NCBI GenBank assembly: GCA_005503335.1
Contig: SCMQ01000004.1
Span: 7,501-71,500 of the forward strand
Source of the DNA: Comamonadaceae bacterium 2FH
GTDB lineage: Bacteria; Pseudomonadota; Gammaproteobacteria; Burkholderiales; Burkholderiaceae_C
Reading direction: 5' to 3'
DNA: 64,000 nt
Shown one piece after another: positions 8,382 to 17,740 of this stretch. Positions within the stretch are counted from its first letter, which is position 1, and each line of letters begins with the position of its first letter. A model generated the notes under the pieces. That model ran no database searches and was not told the DNA's origin. It was given only the letters and a program-made list of their open reading frames with translations. The position numbers were made by a program, and so were the translations under genes.

Positions 8382-9917
8382 ATGCAGAACCCCGTCTTCG
8401 TCTCCAGATCTCTGCTGCTCTCGCGCGGTGCGGGCCTGCTGACAGCCCTGCTCGGCGCCACCGTCCTGATGGGCTGGTGGCTGGGCATAGACGGCATCAA
8501 GAGCGCTTTCCCGGGCACCGTGTCCATGAAGGCCAACACCGCCTGCGCCCTGGTGGCTGCCGGCGCGGCGCTGCTGCTGGAGGCAGGCCCCGCCACCGCC
8601 TGGGCAAGGCGCGCCGCGCGGCTGCTGACGGCCCTGGTGCTCCTGGTGGCGGGACTGAGCCTGGCGCAATACCTGGTCGCGCTCGACTTCGGCTTCGACC
8701 AGTGGCTGTTCCAGGACGACACGCTGCTGTCGACCTCGCATCCGGGCCGCATGGCGCCCGTGACGGCGCTAGGTCTGGGCCTGATCGGTGCGGCGCTGCT
8801 GCTGAAGGACCGCCGCCCCATGGCAGCCCAAAGCCTGTCGCTGGCGGCACTGCTGCTGGCCCTGCTGGCCCTGGTGGGCTACGCCTTCGAGGTCCAGTCG
8901 CTCTACCGCATCAGCAGCTTCAGCTCGATCGCGGTCCATACGGCGTTCGCGCTGGCGCTGCTGAGCCTGGGCGTGATCGCTGCGCGCCCCAGCCAGGGCT
9001 TCATGAAGATCATGGTGAGCGACGCCTCCGCGGGCCTGGTGGCGCGCCGCCTGCTGCCGCTTGCGCCCCTGCTGCTCTTCAGCCTGGGCTGGCTGACGTT
9101 TCTCGGCCGGCGTGCCGGGCTTTACGACGACAGCTTCGCCCTGGCGCTGGTGGTGATGGCGGGCGGCGCAGCCGCCACGCTCCTGGTCCTGCGCCTGGCG
9201 CGCAGGATCTACCTGGTCGACCACCAGCATCGACAGGCGCAGGAGCAGCTGGCCGCGCTCAACGCGGGCCTGGAGCAGACCGTTGCCGCACGCACCCGCG
9301 AACTGGAGGTCGTCAATGCCAAGCTGATGGCCGAGAACACGGAACGGCGCCGGGCCGAGGAGGAGGTGCGCCGCCTGTCCCTGACCGACGAGTTGACCGG
9401 CCTGTGGAACCGGCGCGGCTTCTTCGTGCTGGCAGAGCAGGAGCTCAAGGCCGCGCGGCGCGCCGACAGGCAGCTGGCGCTGTTCTACATCGACCTGGAT
9501 GGACTCAAGCAGGTCAACGACCGCTATGGACACGAAACCGGCGATGCCCTGCTGCGCGATGCCGCGCAGGTCCTGAAAGCCACCTTCCGCGCCTGCGACA
9601 TCGTCTCGCGCCTGGGGGGTGACGAGTTCGCCATTCTGGCGGCGACCCACGCGCAAGGCGAGTGCGCGCTCGGGCGCCTGCAATCCGCCATCGAACGGTT
9701 CAACCAGGGGCGCGTGCCCTCCCTCCAACTGTCGTTCAGCATCGGCGTGATAGAGGGCGCGCCTTCGCAAGACCACGGCCTGGTCGATCTGCTGGCCGCG
9801 GCCGACGCCATGATGTATGGGCAAAAGCAGGCGCGCTACCGCAGCCAGGGCGAGGCCCCCAGCCGGCCCGGCAGCCCGCGCGCAGCCGGCGGGCTTGCGC
9901 TCGGCATCCCGGGCTGA
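8382..9917 (+). CDS. Membrane diguanylate cyclase (GGDEF)
   Basis: The protein has 511 residues. About eight hydrophobic segments fill residues 10-280 and form an integral-membrane sensor region. A coiled coil follows (about 285-335, with ARTRELEVVNAKL). The GGDEF domain occupies about 340-500, with the active-site GGDEF at 412-416. A product-inhibition I-site, RACD (403-406), lies exactly five residues before the motif. It should synthesise c-di-GMP from two GTP and be feedback-regulated. The sensor ligand is unknown. The stop lies inside a symmetrical hairpin shared with the convergent gene. Confidence 0.93.
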   Translation: MQNPVFVSRSLLLSRGAGLLTALLGATVLMGWWLGIDGIKSAFPGTVSMKANTACALVAAGAALLLEAGPATAWARRAARLLTALVLLVAGLSLAQYLVALDFGFDQWLFQDDTLLSTSHPGRMAPVTALGLGLIGAALLLKDRRPMAAQSLSLAALLLALLALVGYAFEVQSLYRISSFSSIAVHTAFALALLSLGVIAARPSQGFMKIMVSDASAGLVARRLLPLAPLLLFSLGWLTFLGRRAGLYDDSFALALVVMAGGAAATLLVLRLARRIYLVDHQHRQAQEQLAALNAGLEQTVAARTRELEVVNAKLMAENTERRRAEEEVRRLSLTDELTGLWNRRGFFVLAEQELKAARRADRQLALFYIDLDGLKQVNDRYGHETGDALLRDAAQVLKATFRACDIVSRLGGDEFAILAATHAQGECALGRLQSAIERFNQGRVPSLQLSFSIGVIEGAPSQDHGLVDLLAAADAMMYGQKQARYRSQGEAPSRPGSPRAAGGLALGIPG

Positions 9918-9935
9918 GGCCAACGGCCTCAGCCC
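9911..9935. terminator. Symmetrical hairpin covering both convergent stop codons
   Basis: GGGCTGAGGCC (9911-9921), loop AAC, GGCCTCAGCCC (9925-9935) make a perfect 11-bp stem. It contains the TGA of the diguanylate cyclase gene and the stop of the convergent methyltransferase gene. No T-run follows on either side, so termination by this hairpin alone is uncertain; it could protect both 3' ends. Confidence 0.5.
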
Positions 9936-11179
9936 CGGCCGTACATCCAGTCGCGCGACCAGGGCAGGCCCTGGGCCGGCTGGCCGGCGCGGCGGCACAG
10001 CACCTGGTACAGAGACACCTGGTCGTGCTCGAAGGCCCACTGGCTGCCGACCAGGTAGACGCGCCAGATGCGCCAGCGCTTCTCGTCGACCAAGCGCTTG
10101 ATGCGCTCGGTGCGGGCCTCGAAGGACTCGCTCCACAGCTGCAGCGTGCGCGCGTAGTGGCGGCGCAGGCCCTCCACGTCGACCGCCTCCAGCCCGCCTT
10201 CCTGCAGGGTGGTCAGCACGGTGCCTATGTGCGGCAGCTCGCCCTGCGGGAACACATAGCGGTCGATGAAGCGGCCACCGCCCCAGCCGGTCTCGCCGTT
10301 GTGCGCGTCGGTCGAAGTGATGCCGTGGTTCAGCGCCCAGCCATCCGGCGCCAGCAGCTGGTGGATGCTGCGGAAGTAATCGGCCAGGTGCCTGAGCCCC
10401 ACATGCTCGAACATGCCCACGCTGGTGATGCGCTCGAACGACTCGTGCAGCTCGCGGTAGTCCTGCAGGCGGATCTCCACGCGGTCCTGCAGGCCGGCCT
10501 CGCGCACCCGTTCGCGCGCCAGCTCGTACTGGTTCTGCGACAGCGTGATGCCCACGCAGCGCGCGCCGAAATGCGTGGCCGCGCGCATCACCAGGGCCCC
10601 CCAGCCGCAGCCTATGTCCAGCAGGCGCTGCCCCGGCGCCAGGCGCAGCTTGGTCAGGATATGGTCGATTTTCTTGATCTGGGCCTGCGCCAGCGACTCG
10701 TCGCCCCGCGCGAAATAGGCGCAGGAATAGACCATGGCCGGGTCCAGCCATTCGGCGTAGAAGGCGTTGGAGACGTCGTAGTGGTAGTGGATCGCCTCGC
10801 GATCCGCCTCCTTGGTGTGGTGGGTGGCGTGGGCGATGCGCTGCACCAGGCGCGCCACGGCCCCCTCGGCGCGATGAGGCGGGTGTTCGCCGGCCTGGGC
10901 CAGCCGCCAGGCCACGGCCATCAGGTCCTGCACCGAACCCGTGAGGTCGATGTGCCCCTCCACATAGGCCTCGCCCAGGCTCTCCAGGCTGGGCGACAGC
11001 AGTGCCGGCACGGCAGCGGGGTGGCGGATGCGGATCTCCACCCGCGGCTCGGCAAAATCGCCCAGGCGCAGCCCCGGGGAATCCCCCCAGCGCAGCAGCA
11101 CCGGCAGATTGAACTGCATGCGCAGGTGGTCGGCCCAGGGGGTCAGGGCCGAGGTCAGGGCCGAATCCAGTACCAGCAT
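9929..11179 (-). CDS. cfa: Cyclopropane-fatty-acyl-phospholipid synthase family methyltransferase
   Basis: The protein has 416 residues. An N-terminal lipid-binding region (1-120, including SLGEAYVEGHIDL) precedes a SAM-dependent methyltransferase domain with HYHYDVSNAFY (131-141) and the SAM-binding LLDIGCGWG (186-194). SVGMFEHVGL is the conserved catalytic-pocket segment of CFA synthases. These enzymes add a methylene group to unsaturated acyl chains of membrane phospholipids. The start at 11179 has GGAGGA eight bases upstream; longer readings extend into the divergent dsbD promoter. CFA synthase proper and a closely related fatty-acid methyltransferase cannot be separated by eye. Confidence 0.9.
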   Translation of the reverse strand: MLVLDSALTSALTPWADHLRMQFNLPVLLRWGDSPGLRLGDFAEPRVEIRIRHPAAVPALLSPSLESLGEAYVEGHIDLTGSVQDLMAVAWRLAQAGEHPPHRAEGAVARLVQRIAHATHHTKEADREAIHYHYDVSNAFYAEWLDPAMVYSCAYFARGDESLAQAQIKKIDHILTKLRLAPGQRLLDIGCGWGALVMRAATHFGARCVGITLSQNQYELARERVREAGLQDRVEIRLQDYRELHESFERITSVGMFEHVGLRHLADYFRSIHQLLAPDGWALNHGITSTDAHNGETGWGGGRFIDRYVFPQGELPHIGTVLTTLQEGGLEAVDVEGLRRHYARTLQLWSESFEARTERIKRLVDEKRWRIWRVYLVGSQWAFEHDQVSLYQVLCRRAGQPAQGLPWSRDWMYGRG

Positions 11180-11344
11180 GGTGTCCGTCCTCCGCGCGGC
11201 GCCGGCGGCCCGGGCCGCACTTGCGCGCCAAAACATTATTTCAGGACTTGGCGTCCGATGAAAAGCCCATGCGGCTAAGCGTATAGTCGCCGCGGAACCA
11301 ATCGGCCGGCCCGGCACTCCCACCGGCGGCTCCTCCTCCCTCCC

Positions 11345-13525
11345 ATGCCCCGCCTCCGACCGTTTCTATACCGCGCGTTAGCTATCCTATCGATAGCATT
11401 TTTTGCCCTCGACGCCTGGGCCCAGCTGCCGCGCAACCCGGGCTCCGAAGTCAGCACCGCCCAGGTGCGGGCCGAGCTGCTGGCCCATGCCCCCCAGGGC
11501 ATTGCGCCGGGCCAGCCGCTGTGGGCCGGGCTGCGGCTCACGCACCAGCCGCACTGGCACACCTACTGGAAGAACTCGGGCGACTCGGGCCAACCCACCC
11601 AGCTCGAATGGAGCCTGCCGCCCGGCGTGACGGCCGGCGAGATCGCCTGGCCCCTGCCCAAGAAAATCCCGGTCGGCACCCTGGCCAACTACGGCTACGA
11701 GGACCAGGTGCTGCTGCCCGTGCCGCTCGCCATCGGCCCCGGCTTCCGTCCGCCCGCCTTCGGCGACACCCTGGATCTGAAGCTCAAGGCGCGCTGGCTG
11801 GTCTGCCGCCAGGAATGCATCCCCGAGGAAGGCGAGTTCGCGCTGCAGCTGCCGCTGCGCGGCTCCACCGCCCTGCACGGCGCCGCCTTCGACGCCGCGC
11901 TCAAGGCCCAGCCCAGCCCGGTGCAAGGCGCGCACAAGGTCGAGCTGCAGGACGGCGGCAAGACCCTGGCCGTCAGCGTGGCCGGCCTGCCGGCCAGCCT
12001 GCGCGGCCGCCAGCTGGACTTCTTCCCCGAGACGCCGAACGTGATCGACAACGCCGCCGAGTCCGGCCGGGGCTGGACCCAGGCCTGGCAGGGCACGCTG
12101 TGGACCGCGCGCATCCCGGTCTCGCCCCAGCGCAGCGAAAGCCCGGCGCGCATGCCGCTGGTGCTCTCCGTCGGCGGCCAGGGCGGCCAGGGCTGGCGCG
12201 CCGAGGCGCAGGTCGTCGGCCGCTGGCCGGCCGTGGCCGCGCCGGCGCCGCTGCCGCCCGCCCTGCAGGCGGCGCTGGCGCAGAACGCGGCCACCGTCGC
12301 CCCGCCTGCCGCCGGCGGCGCCACCGAACTGGGCCTGGGCCTGGCCCTGCTGGGCGCGCTGTTCGGCGGCCTGGCCCTCAACCTCATGCCCTGCGTGTTC
12401 CCGGTGCTCGCGATCAAGGTGCTGGGCTTTGCCCGCCATGCCGACGACCGGCGCGGCCACCGCATCGCCGGCCTGGCCTACAGCGGCGGCGTGATGGCCT
12501 CCTTTCTGGCGCTGGGTGGGCTGATGCTGGGCTTGCGCGCGGCCGGCGAACAGCTGGGATGGGGTTTCCAGCTGCAGTCGCCGGCCATGGTGGCGGCGCT
12601 GGCCGTGCTGTTCACCGTGATGGGGCTGAACCTGGCCGGCCTGTTCGAATGGGGCCGCTTCGTGCCGGGCCGGCTGGCCGCGCTCGAAGCCCGTCATCCG
12701 GTGGTCAACGCCTTCGTCTCGGGTGTGCTGGCCGTGGCCATCGCCTCGCCCTGCACCGCCCCCTTCATGGGCGCCTCGCTGGGCTTTGCGATCGCCCTGC
12801 CGGCGACTCAGGCGCTGGCCGTGTTCGCAGCGCTGGGCCTTGGCATGGCCCTGCCCTACTTGGCGGCCAGCCTGGCGCCGGCGGTCGCCCGGCTGCTGCC
12901 GCGCCCCGGCGCCTGGATGGACCATTTCCGCCGCCTCATGGCCTTCCCCATGTTCGCCACCGTGGCCTGGCTGGTCTGGGTGCTGGGCCAGCAAAGCGGC
13001 ATCGACGGCGCAGGCGCCCTGCTGGCCCTGTTGGTGGGCCTGAGCCTGGTGCTGTGGACGCTCACGCTCGAAGGCCGCGCGCGCGCCTGGCTGGCCACGC
13101 TGGCCATCGCCGGCCTGGCGCTGCTGGCGGGCGCCCTGGGACCGGCGGTGGTGCGGGTGCAGGACGGCGCCCGGACCGTGGCCGAGGGCGAGCGCTGGCA
13201 GCCCTGGTCCGCCGCGAAGGCCGAGGCGCTGCTGGCCAGCGGCCGGCCGGTGTTCGTGGACTTCACGGCCGCCTGGTGCGTGACCTGCCAGCTCAACAAG
13301 GGCACGCTGTCCGACGCCCAGGTGCTGGCCGACTTCGATGCCAAGCGCGTGCAGCTGCTGCGCGCCGACTGGACGCGCCGCGACCCCGCCATCACGGCCG
13401 CGCTGCAACAGCTGGGCCGCAGCGGCATACCGGTCTACGTGCTCTACCAGGCCGGCCGCGCCCCGCTGGTGCTGACCGAGCTGCTCGGCGTGGACGAGCT
13501 GCGCACCGCCCTGGCCAGCCTTTGA
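11345..13525 (+). CDS. dsbD: Thiol:disulfide interchange protein DsbD/ScsB type
   Basis: The protein has 726 residues. A signal peptide (1-27, ending DAWAQ) is followed by a periplasmic N-terminal domain with the cysteine pair C154/C158 in WLVCRQECIP. The membrane domain (about 330-600) has NLMPCVFPVLAIK and ASPCTAPFMG, whose cysteines shuttle electrons. The C-terminal thioredoxin domain has WCVTC (C645, C648). It passes reducing power from cytoplasmic thioredoxin to periplasmic partners. The wider spacing in the N-domain pair and the overall layout resemble the ScsB-like subgroup. It is divergent from the cfa-like gene. Confidence 0.93.
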   Translation: MPRLRPFLYRALAILSIAFFALDAWAQLPRNPGSEVSTAQVRAELLAHAPQGIAPGQPLWAGLRLTHQPHWHTYWKNSGDSGQPTQLEWSLPPGVTAGEIAWPLPKKIPVGTLANYGYEDQVLLPVPLAIGPGFRPPAFGDTLDLKLKARWLVCRQECIPEEGEFALQLPLRGSTALHGAAFDAALKAQPSPVQGAHKVELQDGGKTLAVSVAGLPASLRGRQLDFFPETPNVIDNAAESGRGWTQAWQGTLWTARIPVSPQRSESPARMPLVLSVGGQGGQGWRAEAQVVGRWPAVAAPAPLPPALQAALAQNAATVAPPAAGGATELGLGLALLGALFGGLALNLMPCVFPVLAIKVLGFARHADDRRGHRIAGLAYSGGVMASFLALGGLMLGLRAAGEQLGWGFQLQSPAMVAALAVLFTVMGLNLAGLFEWGRFVPGRLAALEARHPVVNAFVSGVLAVAIASPCTAPFMGASLGFAIALPATQALAVFAALGLGMALPYLAASLAPAVARLLPRPGAWMDHFRRLMAFPMFATVAWLVWVLGQQSGIDGAGALLALLVGLSLVLWTLTLEGRARAWLATLAIAGLALLAGALGPAVVRVQDGARTVAEGERWQPWSAAKAEALLASGRPVFVDFTAAWCVTCQLNKGTLSDAQVLADFDAKRVQLLRADWTRRDPAITAALQQLGRSGIPVYVLYQAGRAPLVLTELLGVDELRTALASL

Positions 13526-13556
13526 CCCCGGAGCCGGCGCGGCTGCCGGCCCTGTC

Positions 13557-13562
13557 TACACT
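13557..13562 (+). promoter_or_regulatory. -10-like hexamer TACACT, 6 nt before the start codon
   Basis: TACACT is six bases from ATG 13569 (spacer GCGGTC). The short gap after dsbD contains no ribosome-binding site. This suggests a promoter of its own for the CoA-binding protein, giving a leaderless mRNA. Confidence 0.4.
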
Positions 13563-13568
13563 GCGGTC

Positions 13569-13982
13569 ATGAGCGTTGCCGACACCATTGGCCTGATCCT
13601 GGGCAGCTGCCGCACCATTGCCGTGGTCGGCCTCAGCCCCCAGCCCTACCGGCCCAGCCACGGCGTCTCGGCCGCCATGCAGGCGCAGGGCTACCGCATC
13701 ATTCCGGTGAACCCCTACGCCGATCGCGTGCTCGGCGAAAAGGCCTACCCCAGCCTCACCGAGGCCGCGCAGCACGAACGCATCGAGCTGGTCAACATCT
13801 TCCGCAACCCCGAGGACGTGCCCCCGCTGATCGACGAAGCGATCGCCGTCGGCGCCCGTGCGGTCTGGATGCAGCTGGGCATCGCCCACGCCGGCGCCGC
13901 GCTCAAGGCCGAGGCCGCGGGCCTGCTGGTGGTGCAGGACGCCTGCATCGCAGTCGAGCTCGCACGGCTCGCCGCCCGCTGA
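13569..13982 (+). CDS. CoA-binding domain protein (YccU-like)
   Basis: The 137-residue single-domain protein has the Rossmann-type CoA-binding fold. [20 protein letters not shown] holds the nucleotide-binding glycine, [20 protein letters not shown] follows, and VWMQLGIAH is the family C-terminal motif. YccU-like proteins bind CoA or acyl-CoA, but no enzymatic role is established. It sits between dsbD and hemE with 43-bp and 34-bp gaps, each with its own -10-like element. Confidence 0.9.
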   Translation: MSVADTIGLILGSCRTIAVVGLSPQPYRPSHGVSAAMQAQGYRIIPVNPYADRVLGEKAYPSLTEAAQHERIELVNIFRNPEDVPPLIDEAIAVGARAVWMQLGIAHAGAALKAEAAGLLVVQDACIAVELARLAAR

Positions 13983-13998
13983 GCCCCGGAGGGGGCGG

Positions 13999-14015
13999 CC
14001 TGCGACAATCGCAGG
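13999..14015 (+). promoter_or_regulatory. Small palindrome with GACAAT directly before hemE
   Basis: CCTGCGA (13999-14005), loop CAA, TCGCAGG (14009-14015) is a perfect 7-bp inverted repeat one base from ATG 14017. It includes GACAAT (14004-14009), a -10-like hexamer seven bases before the start codon. It could be a leaderless promoter, a protein-binding site, or a start-occluding hairpin in a longer transcript. Confidence 0.4.
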
Positions 14016-14016
14016 C

Positions 14017-15138
14017 ATGAGCATCCCGACTTTCGCCCCGCTGCAAAACGACAGCTTCCTGCGCGCCTGCCTGCGCCAGGCCACCGAGCACACGCCGGTC
14101 TGGCTGATGCGCCAGGCCGGCCGCTACCTGCCGGAATACTGCGCCACGCGCGCCAAGGCCGGCAGCTTCATGAGCCTGGCCACGAATGTGGACTACGCCA
14201 CCGAGGTCACGCTGCAGCCGCTGGCGCGCTACCCGCTGGACGCGGCCATCCTGTTCTCCGACATCCTCACGGTGCCCGACGCCATGGGCCTGGGCCTGTC
14301 GTTCGCCCAGGGCGAAGGCCCGCGCTTTGCCACCCCGGTGCGCGACGAGGCCGCCGTCGAAGCGCTGGCGGTGCCGGACCTGGACAAGCTGCGCTACGTG
14401 TTCGACGCCGTCACTTCGATCCGCAAGGCGCTGAACGGCCGGGTACCGCTGATCGGCTTTTCCGGCAGCCCCTGGACCCTGGCCTGCTACATGGTCGAGG
14501 GCCAGGGCTCGCAGGACTACCGCCTGGTCAAGACCATGCTGTACGCGCGCCCGGACCTGATGCACCGCCTGCTGCAGGTCAACGCCGACGCCGTGGCCGC
14601 CTACCTCAACGCGCAGATCGACGCCGGCGCCCAGGCCGTGATGATTTTCGACAGCTGGGGCGGCGTGCTGGCCGACGGCGCCTTCCAGGCCTTCAGCCTG
14701 GCCTACACGGCGCGTGTGCTGGCCGGCCTCAAGCGCCATGGCGTGGACGGCCAGATCGTGCCGCGCATCGTCTTCACCAAGGGCGGCGGCCTGTGGCTGC
14801 AGGAGATGGCGGCGCTGGACTGCGAGGTGCTGGGCCTGGACTGGACCATGAACCTGGGCCGCGCGCGTGCCCTGGTCGGCGGCGCGGCGGGCGGACCGGG
14901 CAAGGCGCTGCAGGGCAACATCGACCCCAACGCGCTGTTCGCCCCGCCCGCGCAGATCCGCGCCGAGGCGGCCAGGGTGCTGGACAGCTTCGGCGCGCCG
15001 CACCGCAACCCCGCGACCTGCGGCCCCACCCACATCTTCAACCTCGGCCATGGCATCAGCCAGCACACGCCGCCCGAGCATGTAACGGCGCTGGTGGAAG
15101 CCGTGCACAGCCACTCGCGCGCGCTGCGCGGCGGCTGA
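14017..15138 (+). CDS. hemE: Uroporphyrinogen decarboxylase
   Basis: The 373-residue cytoplasmic enzyme decarboxylates uroporphyrinogen III to coproporphyrinogen III in haem synthesis. The N-terminal signature [15 protein letters not shown] holds the conserved substrate-binding arginines. The catalytic aspartate is in [16 protein letters not shown]. The second signature is [16 protein letters not shown], and the C-terminal [13 protein letters not shown] is conserved. Length is normal. It is followed by a GC hairpin and a long AT-rich gap before priA. Confidence 0.97.
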   Translation: MSIPTFAPLQNDSFLRACLRQATEHTPVWLMRQAGRYLPEYCATRAKAGSFMSLATNVDYATEVTLQPLARYPLDAAILFSDILTVPDAMGLGLSFAQGEGPRFATPVRDEAAVEALAVPDLDKLRYVFDAVTSIRKALNGRVPLIGFSGSPWTLACYMVEGQGSQDYRLVKTMLYARPDLMHRLLQVNADAVAAYLNAQIDAGAQAVMIFDSWGGVLADGAFQAFSLAYTARVLAGLKRHGVDGQIVPRIVFTKGGGLWLQEMAALDCEVLGLDWTMNLGRARALVGGAAGGPGKALQGNIDPNALFAPPAQIRAEAARVLDSFGAPHRNPATCGPTHIFNLGHGISQHTPPEHVTALVEAVHSHSRALRGG

Positions 15139-15172
15139 ACCGGACTGCGGCGCGCCACATGCGCGCCACATC

Positions 15173-15201
15173 TTGGGGCCCGCTGCCGGCGGGCGCCCCA
15201 A
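15173..15201 (+). terminator. Hairpin downstream of hemE
   Basis: TTGGGGCCCGC (15173-15183) pairs with GCGGG plus CCCCAA (15189-15201), with a 2-base bulge and a 5-base loop. It lies 34 bp after the hemE stop. No clear T-run follows, so it is a probable but not ideal terminator. Just before it, an 11-bp unit (GCGCGCCACAT) is repeated in tandem at 15150-15171. Confidence 0.45.
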
Positions 15202-15223
15202 ATCGTGGAATCCGGCACCGCGG

Positions 15224-15232
15224 TTATGCACA
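15224..15232 (+). promoter_or_regulatory. DnaA-box match TTATGCACA
   Basis: TTATGCACA fits the 9-mer consensus TTATNCACA with no mismatch. It lies at the left edge of the AT-rich gap and is followed by seven consecutive A residues. Confidence 0.4.
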
Positions 15233-15411
15233 AAAAAAGTGGTGCTGCATCGCAACAAAACGCCTCCGCAAAGGTCCCTGCTATCAAACCCGTAGCTGAG
15301 CTAAGTTATTGATTCTTAATGATTTGGGAAGTCTGCTGCTTTAGCGGGCAGCGCAAGCAGAGCCTTGATGGACAAGGGTTTTGCGTGTGTAACGGTTTGT
15401 TTTCAACAAAG

Positions 15412-15420
15412 TTATCCACA
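15412..15420 (+). promoter_or_regulatory. Perfect DnaA box TTATCCACA
   Basis: TTATCCACA is the strongest DnaA-binding sequence. It lies 118 bp upstream of priA, a replication-restart gene, in an AT-rich context. Confidence 0.5.
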
Positions 15421-15537
15421 GAAATACTGGACGCTTCGCAAAGTACTTTGAAATCAAGCACTTAAGCCCGATTTGAAAAGACAACCTGAGCAAGCTCGGA
15501 CAAGTTAAACAAAAGTATTCAAACGGTCGCCCCCTAC

Positions 15538-17631
15538 ATGAGCCACTGGCTTGCCGTCCTCGTCCAGACCCCGGCCCACAGCGCCGTGGCCGGGCCCCTG
15601 ACTTACCGCAGCGCCCTGCCGCTTGCGGCCGGCACGCTGGTGCGCGTGCCCCTGGGCTCGCGCGAGGTGCTGGGCATCGTCTGGGCCACGCTGGACGGGC
15701 CGCCCGAGGGAAGGCTGGCGCAGGACGCCCGGGCCGTGGCCGGCGTGCTGGAGGGCCTGCCGCCGCTGGGCCCGGCCTGGCGCCAGCTGGTGGGCTTTGC
15801 GGCCAGCTACTACCAGCGCGCCCTGGGCGAGGTGGCGCTGGCCGCCTTGCCGCCGCAACTGCGCGAGCTCAGCGCCGTGCAGCTGGCGCGGCGACTCAAG
15901 CGCCAGGCCCTGGCGGGCGGTGAGGCGCCGGCCGCCGAGCCGCTGCGGCTGTCTGCCCAGCAGGCTCAGGCCCTGGCCCGCCTGGAAGGCGAGCCAGGCC
16001 CCTTCCTGCTGTTCGGCGCCACCGGCAGCGGCAAGACCGAGGTCTACCTGCACGCCGTCCAGGCCCTGCTGCAGCGCGAGCCCGAAGCCCAGGCCCTGGT
16101 CATGGTGCCCGAGATCAACCTCACGCCGCAGCTGGAAGCGCGCTTCACCGAGCGCTTCGGCCCCCAGGCCGTGGTCGCGCTGCACAGCGGCATGACCCCG
16201 GCCCAGCGCCTCAAGAGCTGGCTGGCCGCGCACGGCGGCGCGGCGCGCATCGTGCTGGGCACGCGCATGGCGGTGTTTGCCTCTTGCCCCAGGCTGCGGC
16301 TGATCGTGGTCGACGAGGAGCACGACCCCAGCTACAAGCAGCAGGAAGGCGCGCGTTATTCGGCGCGCGACCTGGCCGTCTACCGTGGCCGGCTCGAGGG
16401 CGCCAAGGTGCTGCTGGGCTCGGCCACGCCCTCGCTGGAGAGCTGGCACCACAGCCGGCCGGCCGAGCAAGGCGGGCGCTATGTGCGCCTGGAAATGCCC
16501 GAGCGCATAGGCGCCGGCAGCCTGCCGCGCGTGCGGCGCGTGGACATGAACCACCAGCCGCGCCGGGCTGTGTTCTCCGCCCCGCTGCTCGAGGCCATAC
16601 GCGAACGCGTGGCGCGCGGCGAGCAGAGCATGGTGTTCCTGAACCGGCGCGGCTATGCCCCGGTGCTGCACTGCGCCGACTGCGGCTGGAAGAGCGGCTG
16701 CCCCTATTGCAGCGCCTGGCGCGTGTTCCACAAGAACGACCGCACGCTGCGCTGCCACCATTGCGGCTTCACGGAGCGCGTGCCGCGCGCCTGCCCGGAC
16801 TGCGGCAACGCCGACATCGCGCCGCTGGGCCGCGGCACCGAGCGGCTGGAGGAGCATCTGACCGAGCTGCTGGCCGACCTGCGGCGGCCCGACGGCGCGC
16901 CGCTGCGCATCGCGCGCATAGACGCCGACACCACCCGGCTCAAGGGCGCGCTGCAGGCGCAGCTGGCGCAAGTGCACGCCGGCGAGGTCGACGTGCTGGT
17001 CGGCACGCAGATGATCGCCAAGGGCCACGACTTTCGCCGCATCACGCTGGTGGCGGCGGTGAACCCCGACGGCGCCCTGTTCTCCAGCGACTTCCGCGCG
17101 CCCGAGCGGCTGTTCGCCCTGCTGATGCAGGCCGGCGGGCGCGCCGGGCGGGAGGCCGCGCACAGCGCGGCCAGCGAGATGTGGGTGCAGAGCTTCCACC
17201 CCGGCCATGCGCTGTTCGAGGCGCTGAAGCGGCACGACTACCCGGCCTTTGCCGCCAGCCAGCTCAAGGAGCGCGCGCAGGCCGGCCTGCCGCCGTTCAG
17301 CTTCCAGGCCCTGGTGCGCGCCGAGGCGCGCACGCAGGAGCTGGCCCAGAGCTTCCTGAACGCGGCCAGCGCCGCCGCGCAGGCCGAGCTGGCCGCGCTC
17401 CCGGGCTGGGACCAGGTGCTGGCCCGGCTCAGCCTCTACCCGGCCGTGCCCATGAGCGTGCAGCGCGTGGCCAACGTGGAGCGCGCCCAGATGCTGGTCG
17501 AATGCCCCTCGCGCGCCGCTCTGCAGCGCTTCCTGGCGGCCTGGCACGGGGTGCTGCACGCCACGCGCGCCCAGCCCGAGCACAAGGGCCTGATCCGATG
17601 GGCGGTGGACGTGGACCCGCTGGCGATCTGA
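15538..17631 (+). CDS. priA: Primosomal protein N', replication-restart helicase
   Basis: The 697-residue 3'-to-5' DNA helicase restarts stalled forks away from oriC. An N-terminal DNA-binding domain occupies about 1-120. Walker A is GATGSGKTEVYL and the DEAH-like Walker B is IVVDEEHDPSYKQ. Two zinc sites are formed by four CxxC-type pairs (CADCGWKSGCPYC, CHHCG, CPDCG) at about 375-430. Helicase motif V is in VGTQMIAKGHDF. Length and order are those of PriA. The ATG at 15538 has no strong Shine-Dalgarno sequence. Confidence 0.96.
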   Translation: MSHWLAVLVQTPAHSAVAGPLTYRSALPLAAGTLVRVPLGSREVLGIVWATLDGPPEGRLAQDARAVAGVLEGLPPLGPAWRQLVGFAASYYQRALGEVALAALPPQLRELSAVQLARRLKRQALAGGEAPAAEPLRLSAQQAQALARLEGEPGPFLLFGATGSGKTEVYLHAVQALLQREPEAQALVMVPEINLTPQLEARFTERFGPQAVVALHSGMTPAQRLKSWLAAHGGAARIVLGTRMAVFASCPRLRLIVVDEEHDPSYKQQEGARYSARDLAVYRGRLEGAKVLLGSATPSLESWHHSRPAEQGGRYVRLEMPERIGAGSLPRVRRVDMNHQPRRAVFSAPLLEAIRERVARGEQSMVFLNRRGYAPVLHCADCGWKSGCPYCSAWRVFHKNDRTLRCHHCGFTERVPRACPDCGNADIAPLGRGTERLEEHLTELLADLRRPDGAPLRIARIDADTTRLKGALQAQLAQVHAGEVDVLVGTQMIAKGHDFRRITLVAAVNPDGALFSSDFRAPERLFALLMQAGGRAGREAAHSAASEMWVQSFHPGHALFEALKRHDYPAFAASQLKERAQAGLPPFSFQALVRAEARTQELAQSFLNAASAAAQAELAALPGWDQVLARLSLYPAVPMSVQRVANVERAQMLVECPSRAALQRFLAAWHGVLHATRAQPEHKGLIRWAVDVDPLAI

Positions 17632-17740
17632 GATTGCCTGTCAGGCCGGTTTACAAATGGAAAAACCCCTGCCGGCATCGGGTTCCTAGACTGGGGCATG
17701 GATGGCCTTCCAGGCTCCAAGACCGCAAGGAGGACTGCTG

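Larger units (their letters stand above)
15202..15537. other. AT-rich non-coding gap between hemE and priA with DnaA-box matches
   Basis: No convincing coding frame is visible in these 336 bases. They are much richer in A and T than everything around them, with runs such as AAAAAAA and several TTTG/CAAA patches. Two sites match the DnaA box TTATNCACA on the plus strand, at 15224-15232 and 15412-15420. A small inverted repeat (TTTGTT TTC AACAAA) ends just before the second box. The priA promoter should be here. Origin-like, DnaA-titrating or small-RNA functions are possible but unproven. Confidence 0.5.

Noticed and set aside
15202-15537. Chromosomal replication origin
   Set aside because: Only two DnaA boxes are seen and no dnaA, dnaN or rpmH is nearby. 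Kept as a candidate regulatory region only.
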